From NCBI RefSeq assembly GCF_018811945.1, contig NZ_JACRVU010000024.1, forward strand, positions 1 through 42,698: a stretch of DNA of 42,698 bases, given 5' to 3'. The position numbers and the translations under genes were made by a program. Position 1 is the first letter of the stretch. Every line of letters begins with the position of its first letter. Below the pieces are notes generated by a model. That model did no database searches, was not told the origin of the DNA, and saw only the letters and a program-made list of their open reading frames with translations. This stretch comes from Gluconobacter sp. P1C6_b. GTDB lineage: Bacteria > Pseudomonadota > Alphaproteobacteria > Acetobacterales > Acetobacteraceae. Positions 27,358-34,568 of the stretch are shown here, one piece after another.

Positions 27358-27852
27358 TTACTGGTACCGGGTGCCGTTCACGACGACATAACCGGGCCAG
27401 CGCCATTTGCGGCTCGTACCATGATGGGTCCAGTCCACGCCCTGACGACGCAGGCTGTCGTAATAGTACCGTCCCTGCACCTCGACCTGATCTCCCTTGT
27501 TGACCCAGGGCCATTGGGGGGCGTTCATCTCATCGAGGTCGGAGACGATCCGGATGGAAACACCCTGCCCGACCGACACATAAAAATAGCCATGCCAGCC
27601 GCTGCGGGTCCGTTTAGCCTTCGGTGAAATGGCGAGAACCTGTCCGCACAGATGCTCGGGAAGATCGACGCGGGTGGGGCCGGACTGCTCAAGGCCCTGC
27701 TGATCCGCAAGGAAACGCGCATTATCGCAGGTGGCAGGCATGTCGTGGGTGGCCTGGCCTGTCAGAGCCTGACCGAAAAGACCCTGCGCGGAAGCAGCGA
27801 ACGGGGCGCACAGCAGGGCTGCGGCGACTGCGGGGAGCAGACGGAATTTCAT
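27358..27852 (-). CDS. Exported DUF3465-like protein
   Basis: The 164-residue product starts MKFRLLPAVAAALLCAPFAA with signal cleavage after ASAQ. The mature part follows the DUF3465 pattern: HLCGQVLAISPKAKR, then YFYVSVGQGVSIRIVSDLDE, WVNKGDQVEVQGRYYYDS, and the hallmark VDWTHHGTSRKWRWPGYVVV-NGTRYQ ending (WTHH...GW/Y...NGxxYQ). Function of the family is unknown; a small OB-like beta barrel in the periplasm is plausible. The start at 27852 is chosen because it opens the signal peptide. It is convergent with clpA and stands downstream of the bactofilin gene, separated from it by a terminator. Confidence 0.7.
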   Translation of the reverse strand: MKFRLLPAVAAALLCAPFAASAQGLFGQALTGQATHDMPATCDNARFLADQQGLEQSGPTRVDLPEHLCGQVLAISPKAKRTRSGWHGYFYVSVGQGVSIRIVSDLDEMNAPQWPWVNKGDQVEVQGRYYYDSLRRQGVDWTHHGTSRKWRWPGYVVVNGTRYQ

Positions 27853-27914
27853 GGAATTTCTCCTGTCTGGGCGGTCCTGTGCGATGTTCTGCCGCCGACG
27901 GAAAGGACCCGGAC

Positions 27915-27949
27915 ACAAAAAAGCCCGCCCCGACACGGGAACGGGCTTT
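27915..27949 (-). terminator. Terminator of the bactofilin gene
   Basis: On the minus strand AAAGCCCG pairs with CGGGCTTT, extended by CCCG/CGGG inside, and is followed by six T. It lies 23 bases after the bactofilin stop. Confidence 0.8.
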
Positions 27950-27971
27950 CCTGCTGGTCCGGGAAAACGGA

Positions 27972-28664
27972 TCAGGGGGCTTCGCTGGAGCCTTCACCAG
28001 CAGCCGGCTCGGCCTTGGCGGCGTCGCTGGCAGCCGGGCGTGCGTGCGCACCATCCGTGATCATTTCGAGCTGACCGGTGATCTGGCCACCGTCTTCGAC
28101 CTGCAGGCGGCGGCACTTCACCTTGCCGATCAGACGGCCGGTGGAGCGGATCGTCAGGCTGCCATTGACGGTCAGGGTCCCGTCAATCGTGCCGGCCAGT
28201 TCCGCATCCTCGACTTCAACACCACCGCGGAAGACGCCACCATGCGTGACCTGAAGCTCGCTGGCCTGGATCATGCTGGATTCGACGGTCCCCTCGACCA
28301 CCAGGCGCTCAGCGTCCTGCACTGAACCCTGGACGCTGATGCCGCGGCCCACGACGAGCGTACGACGCTCCGGGCCGGTCTGGCGCGGTGCGCCCGGAAC
28401 AGCGGCCGCACCGGGGCGCGGAGCCCCTGCCGGCATCGCGCCCGTCGGAGAGTTGGGAGACGGCGGTGCCGGGAAAGGGGTACGACCCATGGGAGCGGGG
28501 TCCTTCTGCTGGTTGGGCTGCTGGGGACTGGTAGGCGATCCGGATCCTGACGCGGGAGCCGTCTGGCTGGGAGCGTCCGGCCGGTTGGGGAAAATGGGCT
28601 GCCCTGCGAGCTTGCTGTTCTCTGCAGGTTTGGAGTCATCTTCCGGTTTGCGTCTTCTGAACAA
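27972..28664 (-). CDS. Bactofilin (polymer-forming cytoskeletal protein)
   Basis: The 230-residue protein has a disordered Pro/Ser/Gln-rich N-terminal part (about 110 residues) and a bactofilin right-handed beta-helix core: ERRTLVVGRGISVQGSVQDA, then repeated short strands with Gly turns (RLVVEGTVESSMIQASELQV, GVFRGGVEVEDAELAGTIDG, LTVNGSLTIRSTGRLIGKVK) and a hydrophilic tail. Bactofilins polymerise without nucleotide and organise envelope growth or polar structures. The only fitting start is a TTG at 28664 (MFRRRKPEDD): the frame has a stop 13 codons upstream and no ATG nearby. No peptidase M23 partner gene, a common neighbour elsewhere, is seen here. Confidence 0.87.
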   Translation of the reverse strand: MFRRRKPEDDSKPAENSKLAGQPIFPNRPDAPSQTAPASGSGSPTSPQQPNQQKDPAPMGRTPFPAPPSPNSPTGAMPAGAPRPGAAAVPGAPRQTGPERRTLVVGRGISVQGSVQDAERLVVEGTVESSMIQASELQVTHGGVFRGGVEVEDAELAGTIDGTLTVNGSLTIRSTGRLIGKVKCRRLQVEDGGQITGQLEMITDGAHARPAASDAAKAEPAAGEGSSEAP

Positions 28665-28858
28665 GGAAACCCCGCTGCGGATCTGGAAAAGAACACTCTC
28701 TGTCTAGGACGTCTCCCGTATGTTCCATCGCGAGGGCGGAACAGTCAGGGCGGGCCTTTCGACAACGCTACACGCTCACCACCCGGCGGGACAAGACGCG
28801 CATTTCCATAAATGTGACGAATGGCCACGCATGAAAACGGCGCCGGGCGGACCGGGAG

Positions 28859-28887
28859 TTGGCGTGAACCCAGAGGGGACCTATGAT
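28859..28887 (+). promoter_or_regulatory. Promoter of the adenosine-kinase gene
   Basis: TTGGCG (28859-28864), exactly 17 bases, then TATGAT (28882-28887). This predicts a transcript start near 28894 and a leader of about 70 bases. The dksA promoter below has the same TTGGCG box and spacing. The rest of the 298-base gap between the bactofilin start and this gene shows nothing further. Confidence 0.6.
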
Positions 28888-28962
28888 CGTGTTGATTTAA
28901 TGGCGCAGTCTGCCCGTTAGATGTTTTTTCCCGAAGTTTTCAGCGACCTGACCGGAGTTCCA

Positions 28963-29943
28963 ATGTCTGCACCCCAGCATGACCTTCTGTGTATCGGCAA
29001 TGCCATCGTCGACGTCCTCGCCCCTGTGGGCCAGGATCTGATCGACGGACTTGGCGCCGCTGCCGGAAGCATGACCCTGATTGACGCTCCTACGGCGCAT
29101 GCCATCGAAAGCCGCGTCGATATCGAAAACGTGACCGGCGGCGGTTCCGGCGCGAACACGGCCGTCGTGGCGGCCCGCATGGGCGCAAAGGTTGCGTATC
29201 TCGGCAAGGTGACGGCTGACGAGGCTGGCGACCACTTCACGCGCGACATCCGCGAGCAGGGCATCACCTTCCCGTCCGAGCCGCTGCCGGCCGCCGATGG
29301 CACCCCGACCGCACGCTGCATCGTTCTGGTGACCCCGGAAGGCCAGCGCACGATGTTCACCTATCTTGGCGCCTGCACGGAGTTCACGCCCGAGGACGTG
29401 CATGAATCCGTCGTGGCCGATGCGGCGATCACCTATCTGGAAGGCTATCTGTACGACAAGCCTCATGCCCAGGAAGCATTCGAGCACGCTGCCCGTCTGG
29501 CCCGCAAGGCTGGCCGTCAGGTCGCCCTGACGCTGTCCGACACGTTCTGCGTGGAACGTCACCGCGCCGCCTTCCACGAGCTTGTGGCCGGCCATGTGGA
29601 CATCCTGTTCGCCAACGAGGCCGAGCTTCTGGCGCTGTACGAAGTCACGGATTTCGAAGACGCCGTCACGCAGGTCTCCGCCGAGACGAAGCTGGCCGTG
29701 GTGACGCGTGGCGAGAAGGGCGCGGTCGTGATCGGCGACGGAGAGCGCCATGACGTACCGACAACCGAAGTAAAGGTTGTGGACACCACGGGCGCCGGTG
29801 ACGCATTCGCTGCCGGCTTCCTGGCCGGTCTGAGCAAGAAGCATGACCTCGTGACCTGCGCGAAGCTGGGCAACCAGGCCGCCGGTGAGATCATCACCCG
29901 TTACGGCGCACGCCCGACCGAGACATTCACGCTGACGGCCTGA
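28963..29943 (+). CDS. PfkB-family kinase, adenosine kinase type
   Basis: The 326-residue enzyme starts at the ATG at 28963 (MSAPQHDLLCIGNAIVDVLA), which has GGAG at good distance; an ATG 14 codons upstream is weaker. PfkB signatures are present: the N-terminal GNAIVDVLAPV, GGGSGANTAVVAARMGAKVA, and the C-terminal DTTGAGDAFAAGFLAGL with the catalytic Asp and anion hole. The middle (TARCIVLVTPEGQRTMFTYL / GAC, YLEGYLYDKP, LSDTFCVERHR, ILFANEAELLALY) matches the alphaproteobacterial proteins annotated as adenosine kinase, which salvage adenosine to AMP. Since hopanoid side-chain chemistry next door releases adenine-containing fragments, a link is tempting but unproven. Confidence 0.85.
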   Translation: MSAPQHDLLCIGNAIVDVLAPVGQDLIDGLGAAAGSMTLIDAPTAHAIESRVDIENVTGGGSGANTAVVAARMGAKVAYLGKVTADEAGDHFTRDIREQGITFPSEPLPAADGTPTARCIVLVTPEGQRTMFTYLGACTEFTPEDVHESVVADAAITYLEGYLYDKPHAQEAFEHAARLARKAGRQVALTLSDTFCVERHRAAFHELVAGHVDILFANEAELLALYEVTDFEDAVTQVSAETKLAVVTRGEKGAVVIGDGERHDVPTTEVKVVDTTGAGDAFAAGFLAGLSKKHDLVTCAKLGNQAAGEIITRYGARPTETFTLTA

Positions 29944-29975
29944 GCATCACCCTGCTCTCTCGGTCAGGGCCGGTC

Positions 29976-30812
29976 TTACAGATCGGCCCACCCAATGCGG
30001 GTGACGCCATACCGGTCGAATGAGGCCCGCACAGCCGGGTCCAGAAGAGCGGCGAGTTCGCCCTCCTGCTCATAGCCCGGCATGAAGCGCTTCATCATGG
30101 CGTTCTGGGCCGTGGCGGGGTGAAAATAGATTTCGCTCGTGCCTGTAGGCAGGCGCGGAATGAGGCCGTGGATATGGTCCGGTGTCATGTGGCCGGACCA
30201 GCGCAGACCGAAGCACCAGTCATTGGTTTTCAGCCCCGCTTTGCGGATCTGGTGGCGCAGGACGCCTATCCAGTGACGCAGGGCACGATCTCCCAGCGTA
30301 TCGTTGGCTTCAACAGGCTCCGGCGGCTCGAAAGGCGAGCGGACAGCCCGCAATCCATGCTCCAGACCGGATTCGATCAGGAAGCGTCCCACGGTCGGAT
30401 GCAGATGCATGTGCTTGTGGGCATTGGCATGATCGAGCGTCAGTCCGGTCGCTGCAAAGGCCCGGAACTGGGCTTCGATCTCTCGACGCAGGGCCTTGCG
30501 CGCGGCCGGGCTGAAAAAATACTCCACGCCCAGACGCAACTGGTTACGACCGAACCAGCCCTGCTCATCCGTGATGGCAGGAAGATCGAGAACGGACTTG
30601 CCCTCGATCGCCACGACATGCAGCCCCACCTTCAGATCCGGCATGGTCTTCGCCCGCCGGATGGCATCTTCGGCGGCATCGCCTGCAACCATCAGGCTGG
30701 TCGTGGACAGGATGCCGTTGCGGTGGGCCTGTTCAATGGCCTCGTTGACTTCGAGGCTCATGCCGAAATCGTCGGCGGATACGATGGCGCGGCGAAGGGA
30801 GCTGGATGTCAT
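29976..30812 (-). CDS. hpnK: Hopanoid biosynthesis deacetylase HpnK (YdjC/ChbG-like)
   Basis: The 278-residue protein (start ATG 30812, MTSSSLRRAIVSADDFGMSL) belongs to the YdjC/ChbG carbohydrate deacetylases. Metal ligands are visible in SADDFGMS (Asp-Asp) and in DHANAHKHMHLHPTVGRFL (His cluster); GLHVVAIEGKSVL and EIYFHPA are family segments. Known work on hpnI-hpnK-hpnJ in other bacteria puts HpnK after HpnI: it removes the acetyl group of the N-acetylglucosaminyl side chain. It is the last gene of the minus-strand hpn group, 73 bases after hpnJ, and a terminator-like hairpin lies just before its ribosome site, so its expression may be lower than that of hpnJ. Confidence 0.9.
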   Translation of the reverse strand: MTSSSLRRAIVSADDFGMSLEVNEAIEQAHRNGILSTTSLMVAGDAAEDAIRRAKTMPDLKVGLHVVAIEGKSVLDLPAITDEQGWFGRNQLRLGVEYFFSPAARKALRREIEAQFRAFAATGLTLDHANAHKHMHLHPTVGRFLIESGLEHGLRAVRSPFEPPEPVEANDTLGDRALRHWIGVLRHQIRKAGLKTNDWCFGLRWSGHMTPDHIHGLIPRLPTGTSEIYFHPATAQNAMMKRFMPGYEQEGELAALLDPAVRASFDRYGVTRIGWADL

Positions 30813-30824
30813 GGCAGGTCTCAC

Positions 30825-30856
30825 GAAAAAGGGGCCATGACATCTGCCATGACCCC
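30825..30856 (-). terminator. Terminator-like hairpin between hpnJ and hpnK
   Basis: On the minus strand GGGGTCATG pairs with CATGGCCCC (nine pairs, one T-G) around an 8-base loop and runs into five T, ending 12 bases before the hpnK ATG. It looks like an intrinsic terminator or attenuator. Confidence 0.65.
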
Positions 30857-30885
30857 TGGGTAGTATCTGGTCAGACGCGCACCGT

Positions 30886-32310
30886 TCAGGCGGCGTGACG
30901 GTCCTTGAGGAACTGGAAGAACTCCACACCCTCACGCAGGCGACGCTTCATCATCTGCGGGCTGCGGATCATCTCGTTGACGATCGAGGCGATCTTGGAA
31001 CCGCGGAAGTAGAATTTGCGGTAGAATTCCTCGACGCTCTCGAAGATTTCCGTGTGCGACAGATGCGGGTAGTGCAGTGGTGCAATCTGAACGCCGCTTT
31101 CATCGATCAGTTCGGCTTCCGCCTCGTTCAGCCAGCCGTTTTCCGTCGCCTGCTTGTGCAGGAACGTGCCGGGATACGGCGCGGCCAGGGAAACCTGCAG
31201 GGTATGCGGGTTGATTTCCTTGGCAAACTCGATCGTCTCCTGAATGGTCTCCTTCGTCTCGCCCGGCAGGCCGACGATGAAGGTTCCGTGGATCTTGATG
31301 CCCAGCTTGTGGCAGTTGCGCGTGAATTCCTTGGCAGTCTCGACGCGCATGCCTTTCTTGATGTTGTGCAGGATCTGCTGGTTGCCACTCTCATAGCCGA
31401 CCAGAAGCAGGCGCAGGCCGTTTTCCTTGAGAACCTTCAGGGTCTCATAGGGAACATTCGCCTTGGCGTTGCAGGACCATGTGACACCGAGCTTGCCCAT
31501 TTCGCGGGCAATGGCTTCAGCGCGCGGCAGATCGTCCGTGAAGGTGTCATCATCGAACATGAATTCCTGCACTTCGGGGAAGTACTGCTTGGCCAGACGC
31601 ACTTCGGCGGCCACATGCTCGGGGCTGCGGGTACGGTAGCGATGACCGCCAACCGTCTGGGGCCACAGGCAGAACGTGCAGCGCGACTTGCAGCCACGGC
31701 CCGTATAGATCGAGATGTACGGATGCTTCAGGTAGCCGATGAAGTAGTCGTTGATGTTGAGGTCGCGCTTGTAGACCTCGGTCACGAACGGCAGGCTGTC
31801 CATGTCCTCGATCATCGCGCGATCCTTGTTCGCGATGATCTCACCCTTCTCATTGCGCCAGGTGATGCCGTCCACTTCGGCAAGCGGCTTGCCCTCGGCG
31901 ATTTCCTTGATGGTGAAGTCGAACTCGTTGCGGGCCACGAAGTCGATCGGACCGCCCTTCTCCATGCTCTCCATCGGCTGGACGGCCACCTTCGCGCCCA
32001 CCATACCGATCATCAGCTTGGGGTTCGCATCCTTGAGCATCTGGGCGACGCGGACGTCGGATGCAAAGGACGGCGTGGAAGTGTGCATGACGACGAGGTC
32101 ACGGTTCTTCACGTCTTCGAGAATGGGATCCATGCCCATCTTGGCCGGCGGAGCATCAATCAGGCGCGATCCGGGCACGAGCGCGGCAGGCTGCGCCAGC
32201 CATGTCGGATACCAGAAGGACTTGATCTCACGCTTCGCCTGGTAGCGGGAGCCAGCACCACCATCGAAGCCGTCGAAGGAAGGAGGCTGGAGAAAAAGGG
32301 TTCTCATCAT
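30886..32310 (-). CDS. hpnJ: Hopanoid radical SAM protein HpnJ
   Basis: The 474-residue protein combines an N-terminal B12-binding-like region (residues about 1-150, MMRTLFLQPPSFDGFDGG...) with a radical SAM domain whose cluster motif C207xxxC211xxC214 lies in YTGRGCKSRCTFCLWPQ. EFMFDDDTFT, LLVGYESGNQQIL and GTFIVGLPGETKET are typical later segments. In the proposed pathway HpnJ rearranges the glucosamine ring to the five-membered cyclitol of bacteriohopanetetrol cyclitol ether. AGGAG lies 9 bases before the ATG, which overlaps the hpnI stop by four bases. Confidence 0.93.
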   Translation of the reverse strand: MMRTLFLQPPSFDGFDGGAGSRYQAKREIKSFWYPTWLAQPAALVPGSRLIDAPPAKMGMDPILEDVKNRDLVVMHTSTPSFASDVRVAQMLKDANPKLMIGMVGAKVAVQPMESMEKGGPIDFVARNEFDFTIKEIAEGKPLAEVDGITWRNEKGEIIANKDRAMIEDMDSLPFVTEVYKRDLNINDYFIGYLKHPYISIYTGRGCKSRCTFCLWPQTVGGHRYRTRSPEHVAAEVRLAKQYFPEVQEFMFDDDTFTDDLPRAEAIAREMGKLGVTWSCNAKANVPYETLKVLKENGLRLLLVGYESGNQQILHNIKKGMRVETAKEFTRNCHKLGIKIHGTFIVGLPGETKETIQETIEFAKEINPHTLQVSLAAPYPGTFLHKQATENGWLNEAEAELIDESGVQIAPLHYPHLSHTEIFESVEEFYRKFYFRGSKIASIVNEMIRSPQMMKRRLREGVEFFQFLKDRHAA

Positions 32311-33518
32311 GATCGGACACTCCTGTGGGTGGCGCCGGCCTGGAGCGAGGGGGCGCAGGACGCGGAATTACGTTTTCTTCGGGCGATATGGACCGTTCTG
32401 CCCCGCCATGCAACGCGTGATCCGCGCGCACTGCCCACCATAATGGCAGCAGACAGCCAGTCACGGACGACCAGAAGCGGAATTGCGGCCGGGAGCGGGC
32501 ACTCCGTGGCACGGTCCATGATGCGGCTTCCAATGGCGCGCACCAGCCATGTCAGAAGCAGCATGAACCATGTCCACCAGGCGTTCGGACGGAACAGGAC
32601 AGCCGTCACAGCCCAGAAGAGGGGAAGCTGGATGGCGGACAGTCCGTAGCCGACAGGCGCGACGTTCTTGACGGTCCGTCCCCAGCGCAGCTCATGGGCC
32701 AGCAGGTCGCTGATGGAGTGCTCGCCCACGGTGGTATGGGTCAGGGTGGGCGCAATGGTGATGTTCTCACCCCGCGCCCGGATAAGCTGGCCCAGTTCGG
32801 CATCATCAGCCACATGATCGACCAGCGCCTCAAGGCCGCCGATCTCCTCAAGGGTCTGACGCCGCAGGGCCATCGTGGCCCCGAGACAGTCCTGACGCCC
32901 CAGAAAGCGGGACATCATGACGCCGGGCAGAAAGTTGTGATTGATCTGGCAGGCGCCAAGCTGCTGCACGAGCGTGCCTGCAGCCGGACGACCTGCATAC
33001 AATGTCGTAACCAGACCCGTCCCCTGCTCTTCCAGACTCGTCACCACGTGACGCAGATAGTTGGGACTGGCGTGAATATCGGAGTCGGAAATCACGATAA
33101 TGTCATGACGGGCTTCGCCGTACATGTTCATCAGATTTCCGACCTTGCGGTTCGGACCGTGCTCCTGCGGATCGATCACCACGCTGACCGGAATCCGCGG
33201 ATGACGCGCCCGAAGGCGCTCAATGACAGCCAGGGCGGTATCTTCCCTGTCCTGAACGCCGAAGACGATCTGAAAATCCGGATAGTCCTGCGTGAATACG
33301 CTTTCCAGCGCATCCTCCAGCAGCGGCTCATTGCCGTGCAGCGGCTTGAGAACCGTAACTGACGGCCAGGTCCGGTCCGACAGGCGCAGGGCGTCATCCG
33401 CTTTGCGCTCCGTCCGACGGAACCGTGCGAGCAGGGTTGCGCCCGCCAGCGCCTGCAGATTGCCGGCGGCGGAAACAAGGGCGCAGAAACCGGCCGCGAT
33501 CGTAAGAGGTAAGGGCAC
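32307..33518 (-). CDS. hpnI: Hopanoid glucosaminyltransferase HpnI
   Basis: The 403-residue GT2 membrane enzyme adds N-acetylglucosamine to bacteriohopanetetrol. An N-terminal membrane helix (residues about 4-31) precedes the GT-A domain: SVTVLKPLHGNEPLLEDALE, FGVQDREDTAL, the DSD metal site (Asp145, Asp147), DDAELGQL (Asp238-239) and the product-site RW (278-279) in AHELRWGRTVKN. Two to three hydrophobic segments follow (about 290-330 and 345-365), then a basic tail. The start is GTG at 33518. It overlaps hpnJ by four bases (ATGA). A 29-base hairpin lies between it and hpnM. Confidence 0.92.
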   Translation of the reverse strand: MPLPLTIAAGFCALVSAAGNLQALAGATLLARFRRTERKADDALRLSDRTWPSVTVLKPLHGNEPLLEDALESVFTQDYPDFQIVFGVQDREDTALAVIERLRARHPRIPVSVVIDPQEHGPNRKVGNLMNMYGEARHDIIVISDSDIHASPNYLRHVVTSLEEQGTGLVTTLYAGRPAAGTLVQQLGACQINHNFLPGVMMSRFLGRQDCLGATMALRRQTLEEIGGLEALVDHVADDAELGQLIRARGENITIAPTLTHTTVGEHSISDLLAHELRWGRTVKNVAPVGYGLSAIQLPLFWAVTAVLFRPNAWWTWFMLLLTWLVRAIGSRIMDRATECPLPAAIPLLVVRDWLSAAIMVGSARGSRVAWRGRTVHIARRKRNSASCAPSLQAGATHRSVRS

Positions 33519-33529
33519 GACGGTCTTCT

Positions 33530-33558
33530 ACCCTTCCCAAACGCTTTTGGGAAAGGGT
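33530..33558. repeat. Inverted repeat between hpnM and hpnI
   Basis: ACCCTTCCCAAA and TTTGGGAAAGGGT pair across CGCT with one bulged base. There is no T-run on either side, so it is not a standard terminator; it may stabilise one part of the hpn transcript or be a small palindromic repeat. I saw no second copy in this window. Confidence 0.55.
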
Positions 33559-33576
33559 GCCGTCATGGAGCCGGAC

Positions 33577-34245
33577 TCAGTCATGCAGGAAATGGGCAGT
33601 CTTGCTGTCCAGATGATCGGCCAGACCGCTGGCCCCGCCCGAACTGAGGGCACCACCAAAATCGGCGCGCTGGGCAGCAACCTGGCTGATATGCGCGTTG
33701 AGCAGGACGTCAGTAATCCGCCAGCCGGACGTGCCATTCGTCATGATGTAGTCGATCGGCGTGACGTCACCCCCATCCGTGCCACCGATCGTCGTATCGA
33801 CAATCAGGCCGCCGGTCGGGTTGGGTCGCGTCTGCGGACTGACCGTGAAGGCTGCCGGGGCTTCGGGTTTGAACGAAGAGGCGTAGCGGGCAATCGTGAA
33901 CTGGCGGAAAGATCCCAGCAGGCGGGTCCGGTCAGAAGGGCTCAGGCTGTTGTAACGCACGCCGACCGAGCGACGGAGAATCGCTTCGAGGTCAAAGGCA
34001 CGATCTACGGCCGGGGCGATCATCGTCGCGCGCTGCTGGGCGGTCTTTCCCGTCTTCTGAGCCGCTTTCAGGGCGTCATACAGGGCCGAAATCGGCGTTA
34101 CCGCAGATGCTGCATCAGCCGGGGAGGCTGCGCCGGCCGTCTGGGCCAGGGCGACCGAGGAGAGCGCCGTCATGGCGACAGGCCCCGTCAGGAGGCAGGC
34201 GGACAGAAGGGACAGGGTCACTTTCGGGGAAAAACGGCAAATCAT
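33577..34245 (-). CDS. hpnM: Hopanoid-associated MlaC-like protein HpnM
   Basis: The 222-residue product starts at ATG 34245 with a signal peptide (MICRFSPKVTLSLLSACLLT ... SSVALAQ). The mature part is a MlaC/Ttg2D-like (toluene tolerance) domain: PISALYDALKAAQKTGKTAQ, the family segment RATMIAPAVDRAFDLEAILR, SDRTRLLGSFRQFTIARYAS, and the C-terminal DYIMTNGTSGWRITDVLLNA. Proteins of this type carry lipids across the periplasm; HpnM is thought to help move hopanoids to the outer membrane. It is the first gene of hpnM-hpnI-hpnJ-hpnK, divergent from hpnH. Ala/Gly-rich low-complexity follows the signal peptide. Confidence 0.88.
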   Translation of the reverse strand: MICRFSPKVTLSLLSACLLTGPVAMTALSSVALAQTAGAASPADAASAVTPISALYDALKAAQKTGKTAQQRATMIAPAVDRAFDLEAILRRSVGVRYNSLSPSDRTRLLGSFRQFTIARYASSFKPEAPAAFTVSPQTRPNPTGGLIVDTTIGGTDGGDVTPIDYIMTNGTSGWRITDVLLNAHISQVAAQRADFGGALSSGGASGLADHLDSKTAHFLHD

Positions 34246-34260
34246 GATCGTGCTTTCGTC

Positions 34261-34329
34261 CTGTAGACAGTTCCGTGCGTAGAGATCAGGTTCATGACAC
34301 ACTGTATCAAGTTCCCTGTAACAAGTTCT
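34261..34329 (-). repeat. Three copies of a 14-bp motif (putative operator) near hpnM
   Basis: On the plus strand: CTGTAGACAGTTCC (34261), CTGTATCAAGTTCC (34302) and CTGTAACAAGTTCT (34316). The last two are in direct tandem and match at 12 of 14 bases; the first matches the second at 11 of 14. Starts are 41 and 14 bases apart. Read toward hpnM, the tandem copies contain TTGTTA and TTGATA, which could double as -35 boxes. Confidence 0.5.
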
Positions 34330-34393
34330 GGCATCCATAGATCCATCTGTGCTCGATTAGCCACAGCCCTGATGCGAATTATGCAGCCTGACA

Positions 34394-34423
34394 TTGAGGC
34401 GAACACGACAATGGGTCTATAGG
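34394..34423 (+). promoter_or_regulatory. hpnH: Candidate hpnH promoter
   Basis: TTGAGG (34394-34399), 18 bases, TATAGG (34418-34423); four of six matches at each box. Confidence 0.35.
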
Positions 34424-34568
34424 CAGTCAATCTAATGCTCGATGGTCCTTCATGTTTCCCGACTTTCCGGAGCCGGGACAGGGAAGACAGCCACGGGCCA
34501 TCCACGATGTGCAAGGCCCCGGGCGCCCTATGGACGCACCTTCCGGAGGCTAGAACCAGAGGATTATA

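Larger units (their letters stand above)
34246..34568. other. Divergent regulatory region between hpnM and hpnH
   Basis: These 323 bases hold no gene that I can support. The hpnM-proximal side carries three related 14-bp motifs (34261-34329) and the hpnH side carries a candidate promoter (34394-34423). The hpnH leader would be about 140 bases, GC-rich and able to fold, but I recognise no riboswitch class in it. Confidence 0.6.

Noticed and set aside
30895-32649. 584-codon plus-strand open frame opposite hpnJ
   Set aside because: Shadow of hpnJ, whose radical SAM motif and gene context are certain.
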